This document shows positions 18,406-27,519 of a stretch of DNA of 64,000 nucleotides, one piece after another. Source of the stretch: an uncultured Candidatus Actinomarina sp. (GTDB lineage Bacteria; Actinomycetota; Acidimicrobiia; Actinomarinales; Actinomarinaceae); assembly GCA_902526825.1 (NCBI GenBank), contig CABZMN010000006.1, forward strand, positions 1 through 64,000, read 5' to 3'. Position 1 is the stretch's first letter. Every line of letters begins with the position of its first letter. Below the pieces are notes generated by a model. That model worked only from the letters and a program-made list of their open reading frames with translations. It searched no databases and was not told where the DNA came from. The position numbers were made by a program, and so were the translations under genes.

Positions 18406-19474
18406 GCATATTCAAATATTTTTCATAATTTTTATCTTGATTCCAAAAATTTTTGTAAAAATTTGATCTTCCTAAGTCTAATACTTCTTTTTTAAAGTCG
18501 TTGAAACCTTCAATATCCCCAAATGAAAGATTAAAAATAATATTTAGAACTTTCTTGAATCCAGCAACACTTTTATCATTATTTATCAAAATATCTAATG
18601 GTTCTTGGAATCTCTCATTGTAAGAGAATTTAATTGCCGGATTTCTTGCAACTCTAAATAGTTGATCTTTAATTTCTGGATTAGAGAATCGGTCATTGAT
18701 TGTATTTTTAAATTTAGTTAATTCTTCTATTTCTTCTTTATCAAGCAAAAATAGGCTTTCTAAAATTTCCAAAGATATTTGATCTATAAATGCTTTTGAA
18801 GCATCGTTTTGATACAACTCGTGCATATATTCATATTTTTCTGATAGTCCATAATAAGCAAGACACAAATGAAGGCCATTTAACATCCATAGCTTTTTTT
18901 TAAATTCATAATCATATTCACCTTGCTTTATAACATCTGATGGTTTCAAAGGTAGTGGACCCTCTTTATCAAATACAATTGAACCGTATTCTTCAACGTA
19001 AACATCCAAACTATCTTTTGATTGTAAAGGAACAATTTTATCGATGACCACATCAATGAAAGTAATATTTTTGTTATTAATATCTAACTCATTTTTCGCA
19101 GTGGTAGAAGCTCTATATTTATTTTCAAATGCAACAAAATTTATACTTTTAAGGAGATCTAAATTAGATATCAAGTCTAAAACACTATTTACATACTGTG
19201 GTCCAACCGATGTAGATACAAAATCACAGTTGCTAATTAATGATTGAATTTTGCTGGAGTCTGATAGATTCAGTGCTTTTATATTTGAGACCCTGGTGCT
19301 TTCTTTACTAGATCCAATGAAATTTACACTATATTTTTTCTCTGTGTTTAATTTATTTACTAGATCAGAATCTACATCAACTAGAGCTACTTCGTATCCA
19401 TTTTCCTGAAGTATGGGTGTTATAAAGCCTCTTCCTATGTTGCCAGCACCGAAATGTAATGCAGTTTTAGGCAT
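18395..19474 (-). CDS. mtlD: Mannitol-1-phosphate 5-dehydrogenase
   Basis: ALHFGAGNIGRGFITPILQENGYEVALVDVD; MLNGLHLCLAYYG; in mannitol PTS operon. Confidence 0.93.
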   Translation of the reverse strand: MPKTALHFGAGNIGRGFITPILQENGYEVALVDVDSDLVNKLNTEKKYSVNFIGSSKESTRVSNIKALNLSDSSKIQSLISNCDFVSTSVGPQYVNSVLDLISNLDLLKSINFVAFENKYRASTTAKNELDINNKNITFIDVVIDKIVPLQSKDSLDVYVEEYGSIVFDKEGPLPLKPSDVIKQGEYDYEFKKKLWMLNGLHLCLAYYGLSEKYEYMHELYQNDASKAFIDQISLEILESLFLLDKEEIEELTKFKNTINDRFSNPEIKDQLFRVARNPAIKFSYNERFQEPLDILINNDKSVAGFKKVLNIIFNLSFGDIEGFNDFKKEVLDLGRSNFYKNFWNQDKNYEKYLNMLGD

Positions 19475-19917
19475 TATTCACTGCTAAGTATCGAAAATAG
19501 CTCATCTACTGAATTTGTTCTCCAAAGTTTTTGTGCATCTTCTTCTGATTCAAGAGCATCACTTAGTGATGCTAGTACATTCATATGTTCATCACTATTT
19601 GCTGCAATTGCAACGACTATGTAAACTTTTTCATCAAGCCAATCTACTCCGTTAGGTACTTGTAATACACTAATACCGGTGTTTTTGATATATTTAAACC
19701 CATCTGACATTCCATGAGGTATTGCAACACCTGCTCCTGGAAGATAAGTTGTATATGGATGTTCTAAGACTTTTTCTTTCATTGATTCGATATATTCTTG
19801 TTCAATATACCCATTATCTAACAACAATTTTCCAGCTACATCAATACTTTCATTTAGATCATTAAAATTTTGATCTACCAATATGGATTCTTTAATTAAT
19901 ACTGGTTTAGATGTCAT
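19474..19917 (-). CDS. PTS mannitol-type EIIA
   Basis: YTTYLPGAGVAIPHGMSDG with active-site His; VAIAANSDEHMNVLASLSDAL. Confidence 0.93.
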   Translation of the reverse strand: MTSKPVLIKESILVDQNFNDLNESIDVAGKLLLDNGYIEQEYIESMKEKVLEHPYTTYLPGAGVAIPHGMSDGFKYIKNTGISVLQVPNGVDWLDEKVYIVVAIAANSDEHMNVLASLSDALESEEDAQKLWRTNSVDELFSILSSE

Positions 19918-20234
19918 GTAGAAGTTATAGTATTTCCTTCTGCCAAATCTTTAATTAATTTATTCAAAGATGGATCATTCATAAACATTATGTATTGAAT
20001 TAATACTGCATTATCAGGTGCAGACTGTTTAGCAACTCCGGCCAATCCTTGATGTGTCACAACAATATCTGCATCGCTTGGTATTTGTGTGGCTGGAGAG
20101 TGAACGATTTCAACTACCAAACCAGCTTTCTTTGCTTTCTTAATAAGACTGTTCTTTACCATTAAACTTGATCCAGCTCCTGCTTCACAGGCTAAACATA
20201 TTTTCTTTACATCCGCGGCTTCGATTGAACTCAT
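19914..20234 (-). CDS. PTS mannitol-type EIIB
   Basis: KKICLACEAGAGSSLMVKNSLIKKA with phospho-Cys; start trimmed because the longer ORF reads through a terminator hairpin. Confidence 0.92.
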   Translation of the reverse strand: MSSIEAADVKKICLACEAGAGSSLMVKNSLIKKAKKAGLVVEIVHSPATQIPSDADIVVTHQGLAGVAKQSAPDNAVLIQYIMFMNDPSLNKLIKDLAEGNTITST

Positions 20235-20253
20235 AGTATTCCTTTCAAAAAAA

Positions 20254-20284
20254 ATTGGCTTGGGAGTTTCCTCCCAAGCCAATT
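20254..20284 (-). terminator. Intra-operon terminator-like hairpin between EIIC and EIIB
   Basis: Minus strand ATTGGCTTGGGAG-GAAA-CTCCCAAGCCAAT followed by TTTTTTTT. Confidence 0.85.
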
Positions 20285-20305
20285 ATAACTAATTTTTTTT
20301 AGTTC

Positions 20306-21373
20306 TTATACATCAACTCCTGGAATTGAAGTATCGATAGCATCGTCGACTCCAGCGTCTGTTTCTTGAATTGGTCGAACTCTCAATAAGATCGTTCCAA
20401 CTACTGCAGCTGCAACAGCTCCAATAGCAACACCAATCAGAACATTCGCACCACCACTTCTAGGTAACATTGCTAAGTATGCAAAAATACTACCTGGTGA
20501 TGGAGGTCCAACAAGACCAGCGTCTGTGGCTACCCACCATAGATCGGCAGAAATTCCACCAGCCCACATTGCAACGATCATAATTGGATGACCTAATACA
20601 TATGGGAAGTAAATTTCATGAATTCCACCGAAGAAATGAATAATTATAGAACCCGGTGCTGATTGTTTCCACATTCCAGTTCCTGCAATGTAGTATGCAA
20701 TAAGCAATCCTAGACCTGGTCCAGGATTTGATTCAAGCATGTAATATATTGACTTTCCTTCTTCTGCAGCTTGTGCAGCTCCAAGAGGTGTCAACACACC
20801 GTGGTTCACAGCATTGTTTAAGAACAACACTTTTGCAACTTCAATAGGTATGTCAGCTAAAGGAACTAGACCAGCATCAACGATACCAGCAGCAAAGTTT
20901 CCTAAGCCGTCTGCAACTGCTTGGAGAATGTTTGCAAGAAATGAATAAACAAATACTGCAAGCCCCCAACCAAGGATACCTGATGAGAAGTTGTCATATA
21001 ACATCTCAAAACCTTCCGGTACATTATCACGGAGTCTTGCATCAAGTTCTTTAAGAACTTTTGCTGCTCCAGGTCCAACTAACATAGCGCCCAAGAATTG
21101 TGGACTATCTGTTCCGACAATAGCTGCCATTGTGACAACTGCGCCGATAACTCCACCTCTGTGGCCATATATCATTTTTCCACCGGTATAACCGATTAAT
21201 AATGGGAGAAGGTTTACAATCATTGGTCCGACCATTGAGCTCAAATCTTCATTTGGTGCCCAGCCAGGTCCAATGTACAGGGATGTGATTAATCCCCAAG
21301 CGATGAAGGCACCAATGTTAGGAATAACCATTCCTGACGCAGCACCACCAACGCGTTGTATGAATTCTTTCAT
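20306..21373 (-). CDS. mtlA: PTS mannitol transporter EIIC
   Basis: VGGAASGMVIPNIGAFIAWGLIT, GGKMIYGHRGGVIGAV, NNAVNHGVLTPLG, GGIHEIYFPYVL. Confidence 0.95.
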   Translation of the reverse strand: MKEFIQRVGGAASGMVIPNIGAFIAWGLITSLYIGPGWAPNEDLSSMVGPMIVNLLPLLIGYTGGKMIYGHRGGVIGAVVTMAAIVGTDSPQFLGAMLVGPGAAKVLKELDARLRDNVPEGFEMLYDNFSSGILGWGLAVFVYSFLANILQAVADGLGNFAAGIVDAGLVPLADIPIEVAKVLFLNNAVNHGVLTPLGAAQAAEEGKSIYYMLESNPGPGLGLLIAYYIAGTGMWKQSAPGSIIIHFFGGIHEIYFPYVLGHPIMIVAMWAGGISADLWWVATDAGLVGPPSPGSIFAYLAMLPRSGGANVLIGVAIGAVAAAVVGTILLRVRPIQETDAGVDDAIDTSIPGVDV

Positions 21374-21585
21374 ATTTTTTCAATCCCCCTTTAGATTGAT
21401 CAATCTGTCACTCTTTGTAACAAATATGTGACATTGGTAATATCACATACTCTAATTATAAAAAATAAAACTTTGCCTTTCATACATCTTCAAAAATTTT
21501 TTATTTATAAGTTGTAACTTTGGATTAAGTTGGCAGTCATTTAAACCTAATTTTCGCTTATAATTTAATAAAATAGGAGGTTTAG

Positions 21586-22179
21586 ATGGATGTTGAATCA
21601 ACAATGTTACCGTTAGGAACGAAAATGCCAAGCTTTAATTTACTAGGCATTGACGGTGAAATGTATTCAAATGAAATGTTCGATGGAAAAAAAGGTTCTC
21701 TTGTAATGTTTATATGTAATCATTGTCCTTTTGTTAAGCATGTCAATGAAGAAATAGTAAATTTAAGCAATGAAATAATGGGAAACGACATCAGTGTAAT
21801 AGGAATTAATTCAAATGACAGTACTCAAGAAAAATATGCAGAAGATAGCATTGATAAAATGAGAGAGTACGCAGATAGCTTAGGATACAATTTTCCCTAT
21901 GTTGTTGATGAAGACCAATCTGTTGCAAAAAATTTTACAGCGCAATGTACACCTGATTTTTTTCTTTTTGACAGGGATCAAAATCTTGTTTATCGAGGTC
22001 AACTTGATGGCTCAAGGCCTGGGAATGATGTGCCAACTAATGGAGAAAGCCTAAGAAGTGCTATTCAGGCCTTGTTAAATAATGAAGATCCAATTTCTGA
22101 GCAACTTCCAAGTATGGGATGCAACATTAAATGGCGAGTGGGAGAAGAGCCGGACTATTTTTTGAATGTAAAAGGTTAA
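21586..22179 (+). CDS. Thioredoxin-like/AhpC-TSA family protein
   Basis: LVMFICNHCPFVKHVNEE; YVVDEDQSVAKNFTAQCTPDFFLFD; AGGAGG upstream. Confidence 0.9.
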   Translation: MDVESTMLPLGTKMPSFNLLGIDGEMYSNEMFDGKKGSLVMFICNHCPFVKHVNEEIVNLSNEIMGNDISVIGINSNDSTQEKYAEDSIDKMREYADSLGYNFPYVVDEDQSVAKNFTAQCTPDFFLFDRDQNLVYRGQLDGSRPGNDVPTNGESLRSAIQALLNNEDPISEQLPSMGCNIKWRVGEEPDYFLNVKG

Positions 22180-22724
22180 TCTAAATCTTGAATCTGAACA
22201 AAAAGTCTTCTTGGACGGGCACAATCTAACTCAATAAAAAAGAGACGTTGCCATCTTCCTAAAATAATTTCAGAATCTACAACAGGTAAAGTGACCGAGG
22301 TTGAACCAATGATAGAACTTCTTACGTGAGATCTTCCATTAATATTTTCATCTTCTTGCATATTTTCTGTTCTTAAATCCCAATCATCATGCTCGTAGTA
22401 TGAATCTGAAGGTATCAGTTCTTCTAGTTTTCTTTTAAAGTCATTAATATACCCTGTTTCGGATTCGTTAATAATTATTGCTGTAGTTGTATGTGGGGTT
22501 GATATTGTTACTGAACCATGTGCAACATTTGAAGCTGAAATTAAGTTTTGAATATTTTCAGTAAAATCACAGAACTGATTTGTTTCTACTGTATCAAAAT
22601 GTAAAGCGTAAGTTGCAGATTTGTTTGATGTTGATTTGTGAAGTTCTACCAAATCAGATTTAACAACATCTCCACCGATTCTTTGATTAGGTTTTTTCAT
22701 AGTAAGATCAAATTTTAATAACAA
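22176..22724 (-). CDS. YjbQ/UPF0047 family protein
   Basis: VTISTPHTTTAIIINE...HVRSSIIGSTSVTLPVVDSEIILGRWQRLFFIELDCARPRR. Confidence 0.92.
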   Translation of the reverse strand: MLLKFDLTMKKPNQRIGGDVVKSDLVELHKSTSNKSATYALHFDTVETNQFCDFTENIQNLISASNVAHGSVTISTPHTTTAIIINESETGYINDFKRKLEELIPSDSYYEHDDWDLRTENMQEDENINGRSHVRSSIIGSTSVTLPVVDSEIILGRWQRLFFIELDCARPRRLFVQIQDLD

Positions 22725-22748
22725 TTTGATAATTTATTCAATATTTAT

Positions 22749-23957
22749 TCAACTATTTTGTGATAACCAATACTTATAAAGTTGATTGTCAGTTATATCG
22801 ATATTTTCAATCTCAATTGGTTCACCTTTTTTAACTTCAGAGTTCAAGATATTATTCTCGGCTATACCTAGTGGAGCAAGATTTTTCGAATTTTCAACTC
22901 TCATGGCTTTTCCATATATATTTTCTCCGCCGATTGAACCAAGATTTGTGCCAGCTTTTAGATCTTTTTTTGAATGTGCAACTACTTCAACGTTCCATTT
23001 TTTTGCACTTAGTTGTGTTTCTTTCTCAACCATTAACTTCATGATTGTTCTTGGAATCTCTAAGCTAGTTAAATGATAGGGTCTATATAAAGTCCAGTAT
23101 GGACCTTTTCCCATTTTTAAATACTCCATTTCATAATTTACATAATCATCTTCTGAATAAACTATTGCAAAAACACCTGGTGCTACCCCAAACGCAAAAT
23201 CAACAACATTTGTATTTTCTAATATTCCACCAGATGTTTTAGGAATAAAAATAGAATTTAGTTCATCATAAGTAGAGTTAGGTCCGTGCATTCCATCAAT
23301 ATCAATATCAAAATCAAGATAATTTGCTAACGCTGCCATCTCAATCATTGTTTTACTACCATCAACAAAGCTTGTTAGCATATAGGGGTTCATTTTTTTT
23401 TGTTTAGCTTCTTTTTCAAGATCCATTGGAGTTTTAAAGACATCAAAAGAATTATTCTTACCTTTACCAATTGCAATTACATCGAGGGAAATTTCTCGTG
23501 CAAAATTAAATAACTCAACTGCTGCAACTGGTTCATCTCCATCTCCAACAGTCACAATGGTATTATTTTTCTCTGCCTCTCTATTTAAAGCTAAACCTAT
23601 CGTTGCTTCTGTCTCAACATTTAATAAAATCAAATTAATTTTTCTATTTAAAACCTTAAATGCAACTTCGGCTCCTGAGGAAGGTGTTCCCGTTGCTTCT
23701 ATGACTATATCTAAATCCTGATCATCGAGTGAATCAAGATTGGTTGAAATTGTAATATCATTATTCTGGTTGTATTTGCTTCGAGCCATATCTAATTTGT
23801 CTTCGTTTTTGTCAACGATTAGAAGAAGGTCTGTATCTGGCATTTTATTGATTTGAGTGACAATACCCTGACCCATTTGTCCAGCACCAACTAAAGCAAC
23901 TTTTGTTTTTTTACCTCTTTCTTTAACAAAATCTGAATATCTATCTAATAAACTCAT
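22749..23957 (-). CDS. Homoserine-dehydrogenase-like oxidoreductase with SAF-like C-terminus; candidate DXR-like (DRL) reductoisomerase
   Basis: KVALVGAGQMGQGIVTQ, IGKGKNNSFDVF, MNPYMLTSFVDGSKTMIEMAALAN, GMHGPN, GVAPGVFAIV, GKGPYWTLYRPYHLTSLEIP; overlaps ispD. Confidence 0.75.
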   Translation of the reverse strand: MSLLDRYSDFVKERGKKTKVALVGAGQMGQGIVTQINKMPDTDLLLIVDKNEDKLDMARSKYNQNNDITISTNLDSLDDQDLDIVIEATGTPSSGAEVAFKVLNRKINLILLNVETEATIGLALNREAEKNNTIVTVGDGDEPVAAVELFNFAREISLDVIAIGKGKNNSFDVFKTPMDLEKEAKQKKMNPYMLTSFVDGSKTMIEMAALANYLDFDIDIDGMHGPNSTYDELNSIFIPKTSGGILENTNVVDFAFGVAPGVFAIVYSEDDYVNYEMEYLKMGKGPYWTLYRPYHLTSLEIPRTIMKLMVEKETQLSAKKWNVEVVAHSKKDLKAGTNLGSIGGENIYGKAMRVENSKNLAPLGIAENNILNSEVKKGEPIEIENIDITDNQLYKYWLSQNS

Positions 23958-24634
23958 TTATTTCCATACTCTTCTAGTTTTAATTTAATAGTTTCTAAAT
24001 CTTCTTTGTATGTTATTTTCAAATTGAGGTCAGAACCTAAAATAACTTTTGATTCAATATTCAAATTTTTTGAAACTTGTTGAGTTGTATCGTGTGAAAT
24101 CATTTCTTCTTCAATATTGATAAGGTAGGCCTTTTCTAAAATTTCATATTCAAATATTTGGGGAGTTTGAATTTCAACAAGATTATCTTTTAAAAGCTTT
24201 TCTGATGCTTTATTGTAAAGGCTGGTCTCTATGTAAGGCGAGCAAGATCCATGTGTTTTTGCTTCTGTAATTAGTTCCTTCAATAAGTCTTCCGGTAGAA
24301 AAGATCTTGCACAATCATGAATTGCAACTAAATCATTATTATTTATGTTCATTAATTTTAAAGTATTTAGAGCAAAAATCTCACTTTCTTGTCTTGTTTT
24401 GCCTCCTAGAATTAATTCAAATTTCTTATCAATTACATATGAATTTAGAATTTCGTTTATTTTTTCTATATTGGTTTTATTACAAACAATAACTATTGAG
24501 TCAATATCGTTACAGTTTAAAAAAGTTTCGAGTGGGTATCTAATAAGCTCTTTATCTTTGTATAAAGCAAATAGTTTATCTGACTCAAATCTTTCACTTA
24601 AGCCAGCTGCAAGTAGTATTCCAAAAACTTTCAA
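23954..24634 (-). CDS. ispD: 2-C-methyl-D-erythritol 4-phosphate cytidylyltransferase
   Basis: LLAAGLSERFESDK, VAIHDCARSF, LVEIQTPQIFEYEIL. Confidence 0.85.
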   Translation of the reverse strand: MKVFGILLAAGLSERFESDKLFALYKDKELIRYPLETFLNCNDIDSIVIVCNKTNIEKINEILNSYVIDKKFELILGGKTRQESEIFALNTLKLMNINNNDLVAIHDCARSFLPEDLLKELITEAKTHGSCSPYIETSLYNKASEKLLKDNLVEIQTPQIFEYEILEKAYLINIEEEMISHDTTQQVSKNLNIESKVILGSDLNLKITYKEDLETIKLKLEEYGNK

Positions 24635-24640
24635 TATATT

Positions 24641-26254
24641 TTATGATATGAGTTTTCTTAAACTTTGAGAATCTGTTGAAGAAAGAATTTCTTCTTTCTT
24701 TATGTGGGATAAATTTTCTTTTGCATGAACAAGTGAATTGATTATATTTGGTCCTTGAGATGGAGCAATACTAAATACTCTAAGTCCTAGTAAATATAAG
24801 ATAATGGATGAGTCTTTATCCGAAGCCATATCTCCACATACAGAGACTTCGATATTATTCTTAAGTCCAGTATCGATTACATTACTAATTAATCTAAGTA
24901 CAGAAACATCAAGAGGATCTTGATATTTGTTTAGTGTGGAAAGACCCCGATCAGCTGCATAGGTGTATTGAATTAAGTCATTAGTTCCTATTGAAAAGAA
25001 ATCAACATGTTGAATGTATTGATCAGTATTTAATGCAACAGAGGGTGTTTCAACCATTATCCCTAAAGGAGGCAGGTTTACATTTAATTTTTTAGATTCT
25101 TCTGTGACTATTTTTTTAGCATCTAAAAAATCATCAAGAATAGAAACCATTGGAAACATTATTTTTACTTTTTCTATCAGATCTGAACTAAGAATTGAGA
25201 TTATTTGTTCTCTAAAAAGATCTTTTTCATCTAGAGAATATCTTATTCCTCTTACCCCAAGAAATGGGTTTTCTTCTTTAGGTAAATTTAAATATGGAAC
25301 TTGTTTGTCGCCACCTATATCTAAAGTTCTAAAAACAATAGTGTTAGAAAATTTTGTATTTAATTCATTATTAATTTCTATTTGTTCTTTTAATGTAGGT
25401 TTTGAGGCTCTATCAATATAGACAAATTCAGATCTAAATAGGCCAACTGATTTTATATGGTCATCATTAAAAGCATTTACCTCTTCACTGCTACCTATAT
25501 TTGCTCTAAGTTCAATACCTAAGTCTTTGATTGAATCATGATTATAAGACTCTCTTAATTTGTTTATTTTATTCAAACCTTCTTCAACTTTTTTTAGAAC
25601 GTCCGATGTTGGATCTAAGAAAATTTCTCCTGTATCTCCATCTAATACAACACTTTTATTAAAATCCGTATCAATTTTTGTAATATCAAAATTTATCACA
25701 CAGGGTATTCCTAAATTTTTAGCAACAATTACAGCATGAGATGTAGGTCCTGCATTAGATACAACGAAACCTTTTACTTTTGTAAGGTCAATTGATGAAG
25801 TATCATTTGGTGTTAAATCGTCAGCAAAAATAATTACATCCTCAGTTAAATTTTTATCTATAACAATATCCTGCATTGTAAAAATGATTTCTTTACCTAT
25901 AGAAATTATGTCTTCGGCTCTTTGTTTAAAATACTCATCTTCAAAACTAAGCATTTGATCTGATGTGTCTTTAAAAACTTGAAAAACCTCTATGAGATTT
26001 TGGTCTTCATCGACCATCTCAACTATCTCAGGGTCATTTATAAGAAGACGATATGCATCTAAAACTTTTGATTCATCTTCTCTGTTTTCTTTTTCTAATT
26101 CACTAATTAGCTGTTCATATCGCATATCTAATTTGCTTTGACCTTCTTTAAAACTCAGCTTTTTAGGAATTGAAAAATCTATTTCATTATTTATAACGTA
26201 AAATTTACCAAGACCAATACCGGGAGAAACTCCTGATCCTTTGTAAGTGTCCAT
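24641..26254 (-). CDS. ptsI: PTS enzyme I
   Basis: YKGSGVSPGIGLGKFY, SNAGPTSHAVIVAKNLGIPCV, FRTLDIGGDKQVPYL, LGVRGIRYSL, SIGTNDLIQYTYAADR, SVCGDMASD. Confidence 0.95.
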   Translation of the reverse strand: MDTYKGSGVSPGIGLGKFYVINNEIDFSIPKKLSFKEGQSKLDMRYEQLISELEKENREDESKVLDAYRLLINDPEIVEMVDEDQNLIEVFQVFKDTSDQMLSFEDEYFKQRAEDIISIGKEIIFTMQDIVIDKNLTEDVIIFADDLTPNDTSSIDLTKVKGFVVSNAGPTSHAVIVAKNLGIPCVINFDITKIDTDFNKSVVLDGDTGEIFLDPTSDVLKKVEEGLNKINKLRESYNHDSIKDLGIELRANIGSSEEVNAFNDDHIKSVGLFRSEFVYIDRASKPTLKEQIEINNELNTKFSNTIVFRTLDIGGDKQVPYLNLPKEENPFLGVRGIRYSLDEKDLFREQIISILSSDLIEKVKIMFPMVSILDDFLDAKKIVTEESKKLNVNLPPLGIMVETPSVALNTDQYIQHVDFFSIGTNDLIQYTYAADRGLSTLNKYQDPLDVSVLRLISNVIDTGLKNNIEVSVCGDMASDKDSSIILYLLGLRVFSIAPSQGPNIINSLVHAKENLSHIKKEEILSSTDSQSLRKLIS

Positions 26255-26282
26255 AGAGTAAAGTTAGTGAAATATTTTTATA

Positions 26283-26690
26283 TTGCAATACTTCTTAGTT
26301 GTTAAAGATTGTATCTTTGTATTAGTGGAAATATTAGAAATTATTATTGATAGAGAATTGTTTTCTTCTAAAGATATTGAAGAGCTTGGAATAGTTGAAA
26401 ATCAATGCTTAAAGCTTGTTAACTTTAAAAACAGTAGTGATTTAACACTTGATGATGAAGTTCTTGAAAATTTTGACTGTGTCGTAACTGCAAGTGAATT
26501 AGGTAGTGCAATCAAAAAAATTTCAGATGGAAAAATTGTTGAACATCTGAATAGAGAAAACTATAAAAAACTTACCTACCCCTTGTTTCTAAAAAGCGAG
26601 ACTTTTTTACAGTTCTTAAAGGAAAATAATTCAGAATGGAATCTAATTAAATTCTTAGAAAATCATACTTTTATGATTAGTCAGACTTAA
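26283..26690 (+). CDS. Hypothetical protein
   Basis: 135-aa ORF; start uncertain (GTG at 26325 plausible). Confidence 0.45.
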   Translation: MQYFLVVKDCIFVLVEILEIIIDRELFSSKDIEELGIVENQCLKLVNFKNSSDLTLDDEVLENFDCVVTASELGSAIKKISDGKIVEHLNRENYKKLTYPLFLKSETFLQFLKENNSEWNLIKFLENHTFMISQT

Positions 26691-27519
26691 TCCTTGAATC
26701 ATAAATCACCTGGGATATTCCGACAAAAATAATAAGAACAAAACCTATTAACTGGCTTAGAGATATTATTTCATCTAATAAAATAATCCCTAAAATAACT
26801 CCAGAAGTTGGCTCTAAATAAGTAATGGTACTTACAGATAAAGGTTTAATAATTTTTACTACATACCAATATGTTGTTAAACCTATGGCTGTTAAAAAAA
26901 TTCCAAGAAAAAGACTTATACCTATATTATCTATCATCCATCCAAAGCCTTGAGTAGTAAAATAAAGCATTACGAATCCCGCAGAAATCAATTGTGCAAA
27001 TGCAATATTTAAACCACCAAATTCAGATGTATAATATTCACCAATAGTTATCAAAAAAGATAAACTTATTGCACTTAAAATCCCAAAAATTAACCCACTT
27101 ATCGAATTGATAGATCTAACCTCTAGCAAAATTATCAAGCCACTAAATCCAACTAGAATAATTAAAATTTGAATTATTGTTAATTTTTTTCCACGAATTC
27201 TTTCAATAATTAGAACAAAAATAGGATAAGAAAAAACTAAGCCTATACCAACAGCAACGCTATTTCTGTCTATAGATTCAAACATTGTTGCCCAGTGGAT
27301 CGCTAACAAAGGTCCTAAAATTAATCCGGGCTTAACTAAAGCTTTAAAGTTTACTTTTTTATTGATAAAGAATAATGAAAGAAAAATAGAGCCGATAAAT
27401 GTTCTAATTCCGACAAGACTTAATGGACTTATATCGGTGGTCTTGATAATTATTGGTATGGTTCCCCAGGAAATAGCTAAAACTGTTATTGCAGCATAAG
27501 CTCCAAAAGTTTTATTCAC
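26677..27519 (-). CDS. EamA/DMT family transporter
   Basis: About ten TM segments; LVGIRTFIGSIFLSLFF and YLEPTSGVILGIILLDE. Confidence 0.9.
   Translation of the reverse strand: MNKTFGAYAAITVLAISWGTIPIIIKTTDISPLSLVGIRTFIGSIFLSLFFINKKVNFKALVKPGLILGPLLAIHWATMFESIDRNSVAVGIGLVFSYPIFVLIIERIRGKKLTIIQILIILVGFSGLIILLEVRSINSISGLIFGILSAISLSFLITIGEYYTSEFGGLNIAFAQLISAGFVMLYFTTQGFGWMIDNIGISLFLGIFLTAIGLTTYWYVVKIIKPLSVSTITYLEPTSGVILGIILLDEIISLSQLIGFVLIIFVGISQVIYDSRIKSD

Noticed and set aside
20235-20282. N-terminal extension MAWEETPKPIFFERNT of the EIIB ORF
   Set aside because: It is the translation of a terminator hairpin and T tract; the SD-preceded Met at 20234 is the better start.
21427-21447. CRP-binding site TGTGA-N-TCACA
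   Set aside because: Spacing is 11, not the canonical 6; kept only as a generic inverted repeat.
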